Shown here in pieces: positions 1 through 7,451 of a stretch of 34,940 nt of DNA. The stretch comes from Canicola haemoglobinophilus (GTDB taxonomy: Bacteria > Pseudomonadota > Gammaproteobacteria > Enterobacterales > Pasteurellaceae). The notes below the pieces were generated by a model that searched no databases, was not told where the DNA came from, and saw nothing but the letters and a program-made list of their open reading frames with translations. Position 1 is the stretch's first letter. Each line of letters opens with the position of its first letter. The stretch spans positions 1 through 34,940 of the forward strand of contig NZ_MUXZ01000037.1 of NCBI RefSeq assembly GCF_002015075.1. Direction: 5' to 3'. Made by a program: the position numbers and the translations under genes.

Positions 1-104
1 TCGCCCTTCATAAGCGAAAACAGCGGAAATATCAGCAAATTAAGCAAGTTTTCTTGAGTAAAATGTTTACATTTAACAACTACACAAAATATTAAATCCG
101 TAGT

Positions 105-200
105 ATGTAGGGACGCCATGCTGGCGTCCGAGATAATAAATTTATTTAACGAGTTTTTAATAAGAATTTATTTTCGGACGCCAGCATGGCGTCCCTACAT
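105..200. repeat. 26-bp inverted repeat pair, REP/MITE-like
   Basis: The arms at 105-130 and 175-200 are perfect reverse complements over 26 bp and are separated by 44 AT-rich bases. Each arm is itself a near-palindrome (GGACGCCA-TGC-TGGCGTCC). The whole could fold as one long hairpin or as two small ones, the architecture of dispersed REP/BIME or MITE elements. There is no coding potential inside. A related GC-rich hairpin lies at 231-244, and a GTAGGG-type motif recurs as TAGGGCGAA...TTCGCCCTA at 8662-8682. Confidence 0.7.
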
Positions 201-211
201 GGTTATGCAAC

Positions 212-249
212 TACTAAAAAATATATATAAGGCGGATGTCCGCCCTACT
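212..249 (-). terminator. Probable terminator of the integrase gene
   Basis: GGCGGA-TG-TCCGCC (231-244) forms a six-pair GC-rich stem just past the integrase stop codon. On the minus strand it is followed by a U-rich tract (complement of the A/T run at about 212-230). This fits intrinsic termination of the minus-strand gene. Confidence 0.55.
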
Positions 250-253
250 TTTA

Positions 254-1183
254 TCAGCATAAGCCCGATAAATGTCGCATAACAATATCTGTATCTTGGT
301 TCTCTAATTCCTGAATAATATGCAGATAAGTATGTTGCGTAGTTGTCATACTAGAATGCCCCAGTCGCCGAGCTACACTCGCAATAGAAACGCCAGCAAA
401 GAGCAACAATGAAGCATGGGTGTGGCGTAAACCATGAATTGTGATTTGTGGCACATTCGCTTTACGGCAAAGGCGTGTAAGAATACCGTTGATAGTGGAA
501 TTATAAATGGGGGTTGAGCTATAAAAAATCGGGCGTTCTTGCGGTAGATTTTTCACTAACTGAGAAAATTGGATCACCGTTTGCCAATCAATTTGTACTT
601 TTCTCACCGATGAGCGATTTTTGGTTGGAGAGAAACCGCCTTTTTCTTTGTAATTCCAAGTTTTATTGATGTGTAAGGTTTGGCGAGCAAAATCAAAATC
701 TTCAGGCGTAATGGCTAGTGCTTCAGAAAATCGAATTCCCGTTTTAGCTATCAATAAAATAAACCAATCCCAGTTAATTTGTTCATCAAGGTTAAGGCTA
801 TTTAATAAGGTTGAAAGCTCAAATTGGTTCAGAAACTTCAATTTTTTCGTCTTTGGCGATTTACCTTTGATAATCGCTTTGCGTGTTGGATCATTCTCAA
901 TCAAGCCTTCATCAACAGCATCTAAAATTGCACCTTTGAGTTGATGATGAAAATCCATCGTGGTTTGTCTTTCATGCTGCTCTGCATAATCATTCAGTAA
1001 TTTTTGGTAGGTTAAACGATTGAGATCACATAAACGCAAACGTGGTGCAAGTTGTGTTAGCCAGCGTTGTGTTGAATGGTATTTTTTCATGGTTACCGAA
1101 CGAATTGCCCCCTCTTTGTAAGTGGCAACCCATTGCGTAAAGTAATCAAAAAATAATTGTTGTGAGAGTTGTGATTTTTTCAT
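254..1183 (-). CDS. Tyrosine recombinase (phage/ICE-type integrase)
   Basis: A 309-residue site-specific recombinase of the tyrosine family, which cuts and rejoins DNA through a 3'-phosphotyrosine intermediate. All expected catalytic positions are visible: R151 in TGIR, K188 in the beta-hairpin TKN, H250-x-x-R253-H254 (HGLRH), H276 in RRLGHSS and nucleophile Y286 in HTYLH. Residues 1-110 look like the SAM-like core-binding domain, so the protein seems full length and intact. No excisionase, relaxase, phage or transposon gene is next to it and no tRNA abuts it, so it is either a remnant of a lost element or lies at the edge of one outside the window. It starts at ATG 1183 with AAAGGAAT as ribosome binding site, and that site is buried in a hairpin (see 1184-1233). 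The target site and element cannot be identified from this sequence. Confidence 0.88.
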   Translation of the reverse strand: MKKSQLSQQLFFDYFTQWVATYKEGAIRSVTMKKYHSTQRWLTQLAPRLRLCDLNRLTYQKLLNDYAEQHERQTTMDFHHQLKGAILDAVDEGLIENDPTRKAIIKGKSPKTKKLKFLNQFELSTLLNSLNLDEQINWDWFILLIAKTGIRFSEALAITPEDFDFARQTLHINKTWNYKEKGGFSPTKNRSSVRKVQIDWQTVIQFSQLVKNLPQERPIFYSSTPIYNSTINGILTRLCRKANVPQITIHGLRHTHASLLLFAGVSIASVARRLGHSSMTTTQHTYLHIIQELENQDTDIVMRHLSGLC

Positions 1184-1233
1184 ACAAAATTCCTTTATGA
1201 GTTACGCTCAAAATAAGAGCAAAGGAATTTTGT
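1184..1233 (-). promoter_or_regulatory. 13-bp inverted repeat sequestering the integrase RBS
   Basis: ACAAAATTCCTTT (1184-1196) and AAAGGAATTTTGT (1221-1233) are perfect inverted repeats. In the minus-strand transcript the 3' arm contains the Shine-Dalgarno AAAGGA immediately before the integrase ATG, so pairing would block initiation. The loop holds a second GCTC/GAGC stem. It could alternatively be a recombinase or repressor binding site. Confidence 0.6.
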
Positions 1234-1276
1234 ATTTTAGAAGAGGAAAAATGGGATAATTTTTCTCTATATGTGA

Positions 1277-2371
1277 CTAACTTAACACTTTTAGCAACGC
1301 ATTAAAAAACTTGTCGTTTTCTTCTGGTAAGCCAATGCTGACACGTAAATGATTTGGCATGCCGTAGCCTGCAATTGGGCGGACGATGACGCCTTCGTAC
1401 AGTAATGCTTGATAAATTTCATTGGCTGGGCGTTTAAAATCAATGGTGATAAAGTTGCCTTTAGATTGAATATAATCGAGCTTATGTTGTTGGCAGAAAG
1501 CTTCGTAGCGAGCCATTTCAATACGATTGTTTTCTGCCACTTTTTCTACAAAAGCATCATCTTGTAACACTGCCACAGCTGACACTAAAGCTAAAACATT
1601 GCAATTAAAAGGCTGGCGAACACGGTTGAGTAAATCTGCAATTTCAGGATTAGATACAGCATAACCAATGCGCAATCCAGCTAATCCGTAAGCCTTGGAT
1701 AATGAGCGAGAAATAATCAAATTTGGATATTTTTGTAAAAGTTTGAAAGAATTTAACCGCTCTTTTTCCTCTGTAAATTCTGTATAAGCCTCATCTAGCA
1801 CAACAATCACTTGCTCTGGCACTTGTGCAAGAAAATGATCCACTTCTTTTTCCGTTAAAAAATTCCCCGTTGGGTTATTCGGATTAGCTATGTAAATTAA
1901 TTTAGTGTTGGGATTAATTGCCTGTAAAAAGGCATCTAAATCATGCCCCCAATTTTTTGCTGGAATTTCTCTAGAAACGGCATTGATGGCTTTGGTAACT
2001 AAAGGATAAACAATAAAGGCATATTGCGAATAAATAATTTCGTCTTTTTCTGAGGCAAAAGTATGAGCGATTAATTCCAATAGATCATTGGAACCATTGC
2101 CTAAAGTGATTTGTTCAGGTTGAACCGCAAATTTTTGTGCAATCACTTGTTTGAGCTCAAAACCGTTAGCATCAGGATAACGTGTCAAATCGTTCAGTTG
2201 TTTTTGAATAGCTTGCTTAGCGCTTTCAGGAAAGCCAAAAGGATTTTCATTGGAGGCTAGTTTGACAATATTCTTAATGCCTAATTCACGTTCTAATTCT
2301 TCAATAGGTTTTCCTGCTTGGTAAGGAGAAAGGGATTTCACGCCCTCGTTAGCGATGTTGATATATTGCAT
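1277..2371 (-). CDS. hisC: Histidinol-phosphate aminotransferase
   Basis: A PLP-dependent fold-type I aminotransferase (364 aa, normal for the family) that converts imidazole acetol phosphate and glutamate to histidinol phosphate in histidine synthesis. Visible signatures are the cofactor-contacting GNGSNDLLEL (91-100), ANPNNPTGN (162-170), D193 and Y196 in VLDEAYTEF, the Schiff-base lysine K226 in SRSLSKAYGLAGLRIGY, and R234. It lies 61 nt downstream of serC on the same strand, and the two probably form a unit; paralogues of this type in Haemophilus often sit with serC rather than in the his operon. A hairpin between the two genes could reduce read-through. Aromatic aminotransfer activity is a possible side function. 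The start at 2371 gives the usual N-terminus. Confidence 0.93.
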   Translation of the reverse strand: MQYINIANEGVKSLSPYQAGKPIEELERELGIKNIVKLASNENPFGFPESAKQAIQKQLNDLTRYPDANGFELKQVIAQKFAVQPEQITLGNGSNDLLELIAHTFASEKDEIIYSQYAFIVYPLVTKAINAVSREIPAKNWGHDLDAFLQAINPNTKLIYIANPNNPTGNFLTEKEVDHFLAQVPEQVIVVLDEAYTEFTEEKERLNSFKLLQKYPNLIISRSLSKAYGLAGLRIGYAVSNPEIADLLNRVRQPFNCNVLALVSAVAVLQDDAFVEKVAENNRIEMARYEAFCQQHKLDYIQSKGNFITIDFKRPANEIYQALLYEGVIVRPIAGYGMPNHLRVSIGLPEENDKFFNALLKVLS

Positions 2372-2395
2372 AAAAAGTCCTGTATTTGAGCATAA

Positions 2396-2420
2396 AAAGG
2401 ACCGCTAAAGTGCGGTCATT
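2396..2420. terminator. Uptake-sequence hairpin between serC and hisC
   Basis: GACCGC (2400-2405) and GCGGTC (2412-2417) pair around TAAAGT, and the element contains the uptake word AAGTGCGGT at 2408-2416. On the minus strand the stem is followed by CTTTTTAT, so it may terminate part of the serC transcript before hisC. On the plus strand it is followed by ATTTTTA. Confidence 0.5.
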
Positions 2421-2432
2421 TTTAGCGTAGTT

Positions 2433-3512
2433 TTAGTTATTTTCTGTTTCAAATTTACGCATAAATTCAATTAAGGCTTGTACACCTTCAATTGGCATAG
2501 CGTTATAAATTGAGGCACGCATTCCGCCAAGTACTTTGTGACCTTTCAAAGCTTGTAAGCCACAAGCCGTTGCCTCAGCCACAAATTTTGCATTGAGTTC
2601 ATCGTTGTTAGTAGTAAATGTAACGTTCATTAAGGAACGATTTTGGGGCGCCACAACATTGTGATAAAGCGCACTTTGATCAAGAAAATCGTATAGCAAT
2701 TGTGCTTTTTGCTGATTGCGTTTTTCCATTTCTTGCACTCCACCTTGCTCAAGCAAATGCTTAAATACAAGAGAGCAAAGATACCAAGCAAAAGTGGGCG
2801 GTGTGTTGATCATTGAATCATTTTTACTTTGGACTTCATAGTTCCAAATGGATGGCGTTTCCTTTCTCGCTTGACCAATTAAGTCTTCACGCACAATCAC
2901 AATAGTAATGCCTGCTGGTCCGAGATTTTTCTGAGCACCAGCGTAAATCACACCGAACTTACTCACATCAATTTCACGGGACAAAATATTGGAAGACATA
3001 TCCGCTACTAGCACCGCACTTCCAACCTTTGGCAAGTCAAAAATCTCAACGCCACTAATAGTTTCATTCGGGCAATAATGCACATAATCGTATTCGGCGG
3101 CAATCTGGCTGAAATCAAGCTCCCCAACCTCTAATTTGCCCTCCAGTAAAATATTAACCTCATCAACTTCGGTAAATGAACTCGCCTCTTTTGCCGCTGT
3201 TGCCGACCAATGTCCGCTGGTGAGATAAAGGGCTTTGCCTTTGTTATTGGCTAAGTTCATCGGAAGAGCAGCAAATTGTCCTCTTGCTCCGCCTTGTAAA
3301 AATAACACTTTGTAATTGTCTGGAATGTGATATAGCTGGCGAAAATCTTTTTCCGCTTGAGTAATCATTTCCATAAAATATTTACCACGATGACTCACTT
3401 CCATAACGGATGTACCTTGATTTTGCCAATTTAATAATTCTTGTTGCGCGTGCTCTAAAACCGCTTTTGGCATCATCGCTGGCCCTGCGCTGAAATTAAA
3501 TACTTGTGTCAT
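2433..3512 (-). CDS. serC: Phosphoserine aminotransferase
   Basis: A class V PLP aminotransferase (359 aa, family-typical) that makes 3-phosphoserine from 3-phosphohydroxypyruvate for serine synthesis, and the analogous phosphohydroxythreonine for pyridoxine synthesis. Characteristic features are the N-terminal FNFSAGPAMMP, EVSHRGK (38-44), the cofactor region QGGARGQFAALPMNL (73-87), D171 in VADMSSN, and PLP lysine K195 in YAGAQKNLGPAGIT. It is the first gene of a serC-hisC pair on the minus strand and is divergent from the small gene at 3707. The 194-bp divergent gap should contain both promoters, but no strong promoter match could be assigned. Confidence 0.95.
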   Translation of the reverse strand: MTQVFNFSAGPAMMPKAVLEHAQQELLNWQNQGTSVMEVSHRGKYFMEMITQAEKDFRQLYHIPDNYKVLFLQGGARGQFAALPMNLANNKGKALYLTSGHWSATAAKEASSFTEVDEVNILLEGKLEVGELDFSQIAAEYDYVHYCPNETISGVEIFDLPKVGSAVLVADMSSNILSREIDVSKFGVIYAGAQKNLGPAGITIVIVREDLIGQARKETPSIWNYEVQSKNDSMINTPPTFAWYLCSLVFKHLLEQGGVQEMEKRNQQKAQLLYDFLDQSALYHNVVAPQNRSLMNVTFTTNNDELNAKFVAEATACGLQALKGHKVLGGMRASIYNAMPIEGVQALIEFMRKFETENN

Positions 3513-3706
3513 ATTTGCAATCCTAATTGTGTTTATAAAAAAGAATTTTTAATTTTTATCATCTCATCAGAGGCTAATCAACAGGCTTTTAATAAATTGC
3601 AGAATTTTTTTCTAGTTTAAGAAAATCGAAAGGGAACACTTTGACGAATAAGGGAAAAAAAGTTACATTAGCCGAGGTTTTATTTTAATAAAAAGAGAAG
3701 AAAAAA

Positions 3707-4057
3707 ATGGAAAATATCAATAAACAATCTTTCCAAGAAGTTTTGGAGTATGTACGCATGTATCGTTTAAAAAACAAACTTTTACGCGATATGGACGATA
3801 ATAATCGTAAAATCCGTGATAACCAAAAACGTGTGTTGTTATTAGATAACTTAAATCAATATATTCGTGATGATATGAGTATTGCTGATGTTCGTGCAAT
3901 TATTGAAAGCATGCGTGATGATTATGAAACTCGTGTTGATGATTATACTATTCGCAATGCGGAGCTTTCTAAACAACGCCGTGAAATTAATAACAAAATG
4001 AAAGAGCAAAAGAAAGCGCATGCTGAATTGTTAAAAAATCAAAAACATTCTTGCTAA
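3707..4057 (+). CDS. Small charged alpha-helical protein, unrecognised
   Basis: A 116-residue protein that I do not recognise. It is strongly helical and rich in Asp, Glu, Lys, Arg and Asn, with no signal peptide or membrane segment. Heptad-like Leu/Ile spacing at about 10-55 and 72-112 suggests two coiled-coil helices joined by a short turn near DDMSIAD (55-61). It ends in Ser-Cys, and the only cysteine is the terminal residue. A purine-rich ribosome binding site (AGAGAAG) precedes ATG 3707, and codon use resembles its neighbours, so it is very probably a real gene. It is monocistronic: divergent from serC, and separated from manX by 222 bp with its own regulatory sites. A structural or protein-binding role is plausible; no function is claimed. 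Confidence 0.75.
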   Translation: MENINKQSFQEVLEYVRMYRLKNKLLRDMDDNNRKIRDNQKRVLLLDNLNQYIRDDMSIADVRAIIESMRDDYETRVDDYTIRNAELSKQRREINNKMKEQKKAHAELLKNQKHSC

Positions 4058-4104
4058 AATTCGGCAAATTATGACCGCACTTTTCTTAGACAAGTCGATT
4101 AAAT

Positions 4105-4231
4105 AGTGAACTAGATCACATTTATTCGACTTTTCTTTATACAAAACATGAGCTAAATCACTTTTTTTAGTCAATTAAACTTATAAATTGTGATCTCAAT
4201 CACATTATCTAACTCAAACTTCCTTTAGAAT
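4105..4231 (+). promoter_or_regulatory. CRP-dependent promoter of the man PTS operon, three sites
   Basis: Site 1, 4189-4204, is the exact CRP consensus TGTGA-N6-TCACA (TGTGATCTCAATCACA). A -10-like TAGAAT lies at 4226-4231, giving a predicted start near 4238, so site 1 is centred at about -41.5, the class II activator position. Site 2 at 4147-4162 (CATGA-N6-TCACT) is weaker. Site 3 at 4105-4120 (AGTGA-N6-TCACA) is strong. The three sites are spaced by exactly 42 bp. An AAGGAG ribosome binding site (4269-4274) precedes manX ATG 4280. Catabolite control by cAMP-CRP is inferred from these matches. Confidence 0.8.
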
Positions 4232-4279
4232 ACGTCGCCTTTTAAATTAACTTAATACTTTTATTATGAAGGAGTCTAA

Positions 4280-5257
4280 ATGTCCATTGCGATTATTATA
4301 GCTACGCATGGTGTTGCGGCTGAACAATTGCTGAAAACAACAGAAATGTTGATTGGTGAGCAAGAGAATGTTGCAACTATTGATTTTGTTCCAGGTGAAA
4401 ATGCTGAAACTATTATGACAAAATATCAAGAGAAATTAAGTACGACATTAGCGCACTGCGATGAAGTCTTATTTTTAGTTGATACTTGGGGCGGTAGTCC
4501 ATTTAACGCGGCAAATCGTGTGATTGGTGATAACACTAATATGGACATTGTTACTGGTGTTAACGTGCCTATGTTAGTAGAAACTTTTATGGCGCGTGAT
4601 GATGGTTCTAGTTTGCAAGAATTAGTGAACATTGCATTAGAAACGGGTCGTACTGGTGTTCGTGCGTTGAAATACGAAGAAGAACCAGCACAAGAAGAAA
4701 AAGCAGTTGAAACCGCACCAGCGGCTGCACAACCTCAAGTTGCGGTAGCACAACAAGAAGGCAATTTGATTGTGGGTTTAGCTCGTATTGATGACCGTTT
4801 AATTCATGGACAAGTGGCAACTCGCTGGACCAAAGAAAGTCGTGTGAGTCGTATTGTTGTAGTGAATGATGATGTGGCAAAAGACGAAGTGCGTTCTACT
4901 ATGTTGAAAAGTGTTGCACCTCCAGGCGTAACTGCACATGTTGTCAATGTGGAAAAAATGATCCGTGTTTATAACAACCCAGAATATGCCAATGAACGTA
5001 TGATGTTGTTATTCACTAATCCTACTGATGTTTTAAGATTGCTTGAAGCTGGCGTTGATATGAAATCAATCAATGTTGGTGGTATGGCATACAAAGACGG
5101 TAAGAAAATGATTACAAGTGCGGTGTCTGTTGATGATAAAGATATTGCAGCGTTTAAAGCGATTGATGCAATGGGTGTCGAGTTAGATGTTCGTAAAGTA
5201 TCAAATGATGCGCATCAATATATGATGGATTTATTAAAGAAAAATAACTTAATTTAA
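4280..5257 (+). CDS. manX: Mannose-family PTS EIIAB component
   Basis: A cytoplasmic EIIAB protein (325 aa) of the mannose/glucose PTS family. It receives phosphate from HPr and passes it to the incoming hexose. The EIIA domain (about 1-130) has the phosphoacceptor H10 in IIATHGVAAE and the DTWGGSPFNAA segment (68-78). An Ala/Pro/Gln/Glu-rich hinge (about 134-160) leads to the EIIB domain (about 163-325) with phosphoacceptor H176 in RIDDRLIHGQVATRW. Both active-site histidines are present, so this subunit looks functional. It is first in a manX-manY-manZ-yobD-manA run behind a CRP-type promoter. Because the membrane subunit manY is frameshifted, the protein may have no transport partner in this strain. 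Substrate range (mannose, glucose, hexosamines) cannot be read from sequence. Confidence 0.93.
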   Translation: MSIAIIIATHGVAAEQLLKTTEMLIGEQENVATIDFVPGENAETIMTKYQEKLSTTLAHCDEVLFLVDTWGGSPFNAANRVIGDNTNMDIVTGVNVPMLVETFMARDDGSSLQELVNIALETGRTGVRALKYEEEPAQEEKAVETAPAAAQPQVAVAQQEGNLIVGLARIDDRLIHGQVATRWTKESRVSRIVVVNDDVAKDEVRSTMLKSVAPPGVTAHVVNVEKMIRVYNNPEYANERMMLLFTNPTDVLRLLEAGVDMKSINVGGMAYKDGKKMITSAVSVDDKDIAAFKAIDAMGVELDVRKVSNDAHQYMMDLLKKNNLI

Positions 5258-5268
5258 GGACTTTTATT

Positions 5269-6056
5269 ATGGAAATTTCAATGTTACAAGTTCTACTTGT
5301 ATTCCTTGTTGCCTGTGTATCTGGTATGGGCTCAATCCTTGATGAATGGCAAACTCACCGCCCTTTAATCGCTTGTACTTTAATTGGTTTAGTTTTAGGC
5401 GATATTAAATTGGTGGCTCACTTGAGCTATTAGCTTTAGGTTGGATGAATATTGGTGCTGCACTTGCACCAGATGCGGCTTTGGCTTCTGTTGTTTCAAC
5501 AATTTTAGTTATTGTTGGTAAACAAGATATTAGCACAGGTATTGCGATTGCAATCCCATTAGCTGCGGCAGGTCAAGTATTAACTTATGTTGTGCGTGCG
5601 TTGACTGTTGGTTTCCAACATGCTGCGGATAAATCTATTCAAGATGGTAACTTAACTCGCTTAGATTGGATCCACCGTAGCGCTCTATTATTACAAGCAA
5701 TGCGTATTGCAATTCCAGCACTTATTGTTGCATTAACCGCAGGTACTGATGTTGTACAAGAAATGTTAAATGCAATTCCAGCTGTTGTAACAAATGGTCT
5801 GAAAATCGCTGGTGGTATCATTGCTGTAGTAGGTTATGCAATGGTTATCAATATGATGCGTGCTGGCCACTTAATGCCATTCTTCTACGCTGGTTTTGTT
5901 GTTGCTGCATTTACAGATTTCAACCTTGTTGCTCTTGGTGTATTAGGCGCAATTATGGCCGCACTTTATATCCAACTTCACCCTAAATACAACCAAAGTA
6001 AAGTGGTACAAGTTGTAGCAAATAGCAATAACGATTTAGATAACAGATTAGACTAA
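5269..6056 (+). pseudogene. manY: Mannose-family PTS EIIC, frameshifted
   Basis: The EIIC membrane channel subunit is broken near its N-terminus. The start at 5269 (AAGGA ribosome binding site) gives 47 normal residues, MEISMLQVLL...GLVLGDIK, then seven foreign ones and TAG at 5431. Normal EIIC sequence (GGSLELLALGWMNIGAALAP) resumes in another frame from about 5412 and continues to 6056. Comparison with the family expectation (GDxKTGIILGGSLE) indicates about 13 nt lost at 5409-5412. Restoring 13 nt makes 801 nt, i.e. 266 residues, the length I recall for E. coli ManY. The later part has many hydrophobic helices and is otherwise undamaged, so the lesion is recent or is an assembly error. An internal ATG at 5445 could yield a 203-residue protein lacking the first helices, unlikely to work. 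Confidence 0.85.
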
Positions 6057-6907
6057 TGGGGATCCAAGAAATGACAACAGAAATGAAAAAAGTAACCCAA
6101 AGTGATTTAAATGCGGTTGTTCGTCGTTCAAACCTTTTCCAAGGTTCATGGAACTTCGAGCGTATGCAGTCATTAGGCTTTGCCTATTCAATGGTTCCAG
6201 TGATTAAACGCTTATATCCAGATCCAAATTCACAAGAACGTAAAGATGCTATTAAGCGTCACTTAGAATTCTTTAATACTCAACCTTTCGTTGCGGCACC
6301 TGTATTAGGCGTGACCATTGCGATGGAAGAAGAACGTGCAAATGGTAAAGAAATTGATGATGCGGCAATCAATGGTATCAAAGTAGGTTTAATGGGACCT
6401 TTAGCTGGTGTGGGTGACCCAATTTACTGGGGAACTGCGCGTCCAGTCTTTGCGGCATTAGGTGCTGGATTAGCACAAACTGGTAGTATCTTAGGCCCTA
6501 TTTTATTCTTCGTGCTATTTAACTTAGTTCGTTTAGCAACACGCTACTATGGTGTAACTTACGGATATAAGAAAGGCTTGAATGTTGTACAAGATATGAG
6601 CGGTGGTTTATTACAAAAATTAACCGAAGGTGCATCTATCTTAGGCCTATTTATTATGGGGGCCTTAGTGCAAAAATGGACAAGTATTAATGTTCCACTG
6701 GTTGTTTCTGAAATCCAAAAACAAGATGGTACACTTGAAGTAACCACGGTACAAAATATTTTAGATAGCTTAATGCCGGGCTTATTGCCACTTCTATTTA
6801 CCTTTGCATGTATGTGGTTATTGCGTAACCGTGTAAATGCACTATGGATTATCGTAGGTATTTTTGTTATCGGTATCTTAGGGGCTGCAACAGGTATCTT
6901 AGCTTAA
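6056..6907 (+). CDS. manZ: Mannose-family PTS EIID component
   Basis: The EIID membrane subunit (283 aa from ATG 6056, 278 from ATG 6071) that pairs with EIIC to form the sugar channel. Recognisable segments are LTQ-like VTQSDLNAVVRRSNLFQGSWNFERM, the GVTIAMEEERANGKEID loop and LMGPLAGVGDPIYWGTARP, with hydrophobic helices filling the C-terminal half and ending GILGAATGILA. ATG 6056 overlaps the manY stop (TAATG). ATG 6071 has a better-placed GGGGAT upstream and gives the usual MTTEMKKVTQSD start, so I prefer it slightly. It is intact, but works only together with EIIC, whose gene is broken upstream; ribosomes stopping at 5431 may also lower its expression by polarity. Confidence 0.92.
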   Translation: MGIQEMTTEMKKVTQSDLNAVVRRSNLFQGSWNFERMQSLGFAYSMVPVIKRLYPDPNSQERKDAIKRHLEFFNTQPFVAAPVLGVTIAMEEERANGKEIDDAAINGIKVGLMGPLAGVGDPIYWGTARPVFAALGAGLAQTGSILGPILFFVLFNLVRLATRYYGVTYGYKKGLNVVQDMSGGLLQKLTEGASILGLFIMGALVQKWTSINVPLVVSEIQKQDGTLEVTTVQNILDSLMPGLLPLLFTFACMWLLRNRVNALWIIVGIFVIGILGAATGILA

Positions 6908-6918
6908 TTTATCCATTC

Positions 6919-6958
6919 AAATCCTTCTCTCTAAATTTATGTGAGGGAGGGATTTTTT
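6919..6958 (+). terminator. Terminator after manZ
   Basis: AAATCCTTCTCTC (6919-6931) pairs with GAGGGAGGGATTT (6943-6955), including two G-U pairs, followed by a T run to 6958. This separates manXYZ from yobD, at least partially. Confidence 0.75.
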
Positions 6959-6976
6959 ATTATGGGAATTTAATAT

Positions 6977-7429
6977 ATGGTTAATACCTTTCTTATTATC
7001 GGTATTTGCTGTTTTTTTGCTTATGCCTTTTACGATCAGTTCCTAATGGATCATCTTAAAGGCGCAACCAAATTAAAAGTGCGGTTAAAAAAACGAGCAA
7101 AAATTGATGCTCTTATTTTTATTGCACTGATAGCGATCATTCTCTACCAAAGCTCAGGACAAATTAATCCAACTACTCTCTATTTATTAGCTATCGCTAT
7201 TCTTCTTAGCCTTTATATTGCTTTTATTCGTTTTCCCGTTTTGTTACTTAAAGAACAAGGTTTTTTCTTTGAAAATATTTATATTGCTTATGCTAAAATT
7301 CAGCAAATCAATCTCACTGAAAATAAAATTCTGGTTATTGACTTAAAAAACAAAAAACGCCTTATGATTTCAGTAGACAATCCACAAGACATAGAAAAAA
7401 TAGTACAATTTTTCGGCGGATATAAATAA
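6977..7429 (+). CDS. yobD: UPF0266 (DUF986) membrane protein YobD
   Basis: A 150-residue inner-membrane protein of the YobD/UPF0266 family, whose biochemical function is unknown. Three hydrophobic segments are visible: about 5-18 (IIGICCFFAYAF), 43-58 (IDALIFIALIAIILYQ) and 66-90 (TLYLLAIAILLSLYIAFIRFPV). A soluble C-terminal part follows, with the family-typical stretch KEQGFFFENIYIAYAKIQQINLTENK. The YDQFLMDHLKG motif after the first helix and overall length (150 aa against 152 in E. coli) support the assignment. In E. coli yobD lies directly after manXYZ, and the same order here, about 70 nt behind manZ and across a terminator, is strong context. A link to PTS assembly or membrane function is only inference. 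Confidence 0.88.
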   Translation: MVNTFLIIGICCFFAYAFYDQFLMDHLKGATKLKVRLKKRAKIDALIFIALIAIILYQSSGQINPTTLYLLAIAILLSLYIAFIRFPVLLLKEQGFFFENIYIAYAKIQQINLTENKILVIDLKNKKRLMISVDNPQDIEKIVQFFGGYK

Positions 7430-7451
7430 TCTCATATAAAAGGACGACAAA

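Noticed and set aside
254..1183. A complete prophage or integrative element around the integrase
   Set aside because: No other mobile-element gene or direct repeat att pair is visible within the window.
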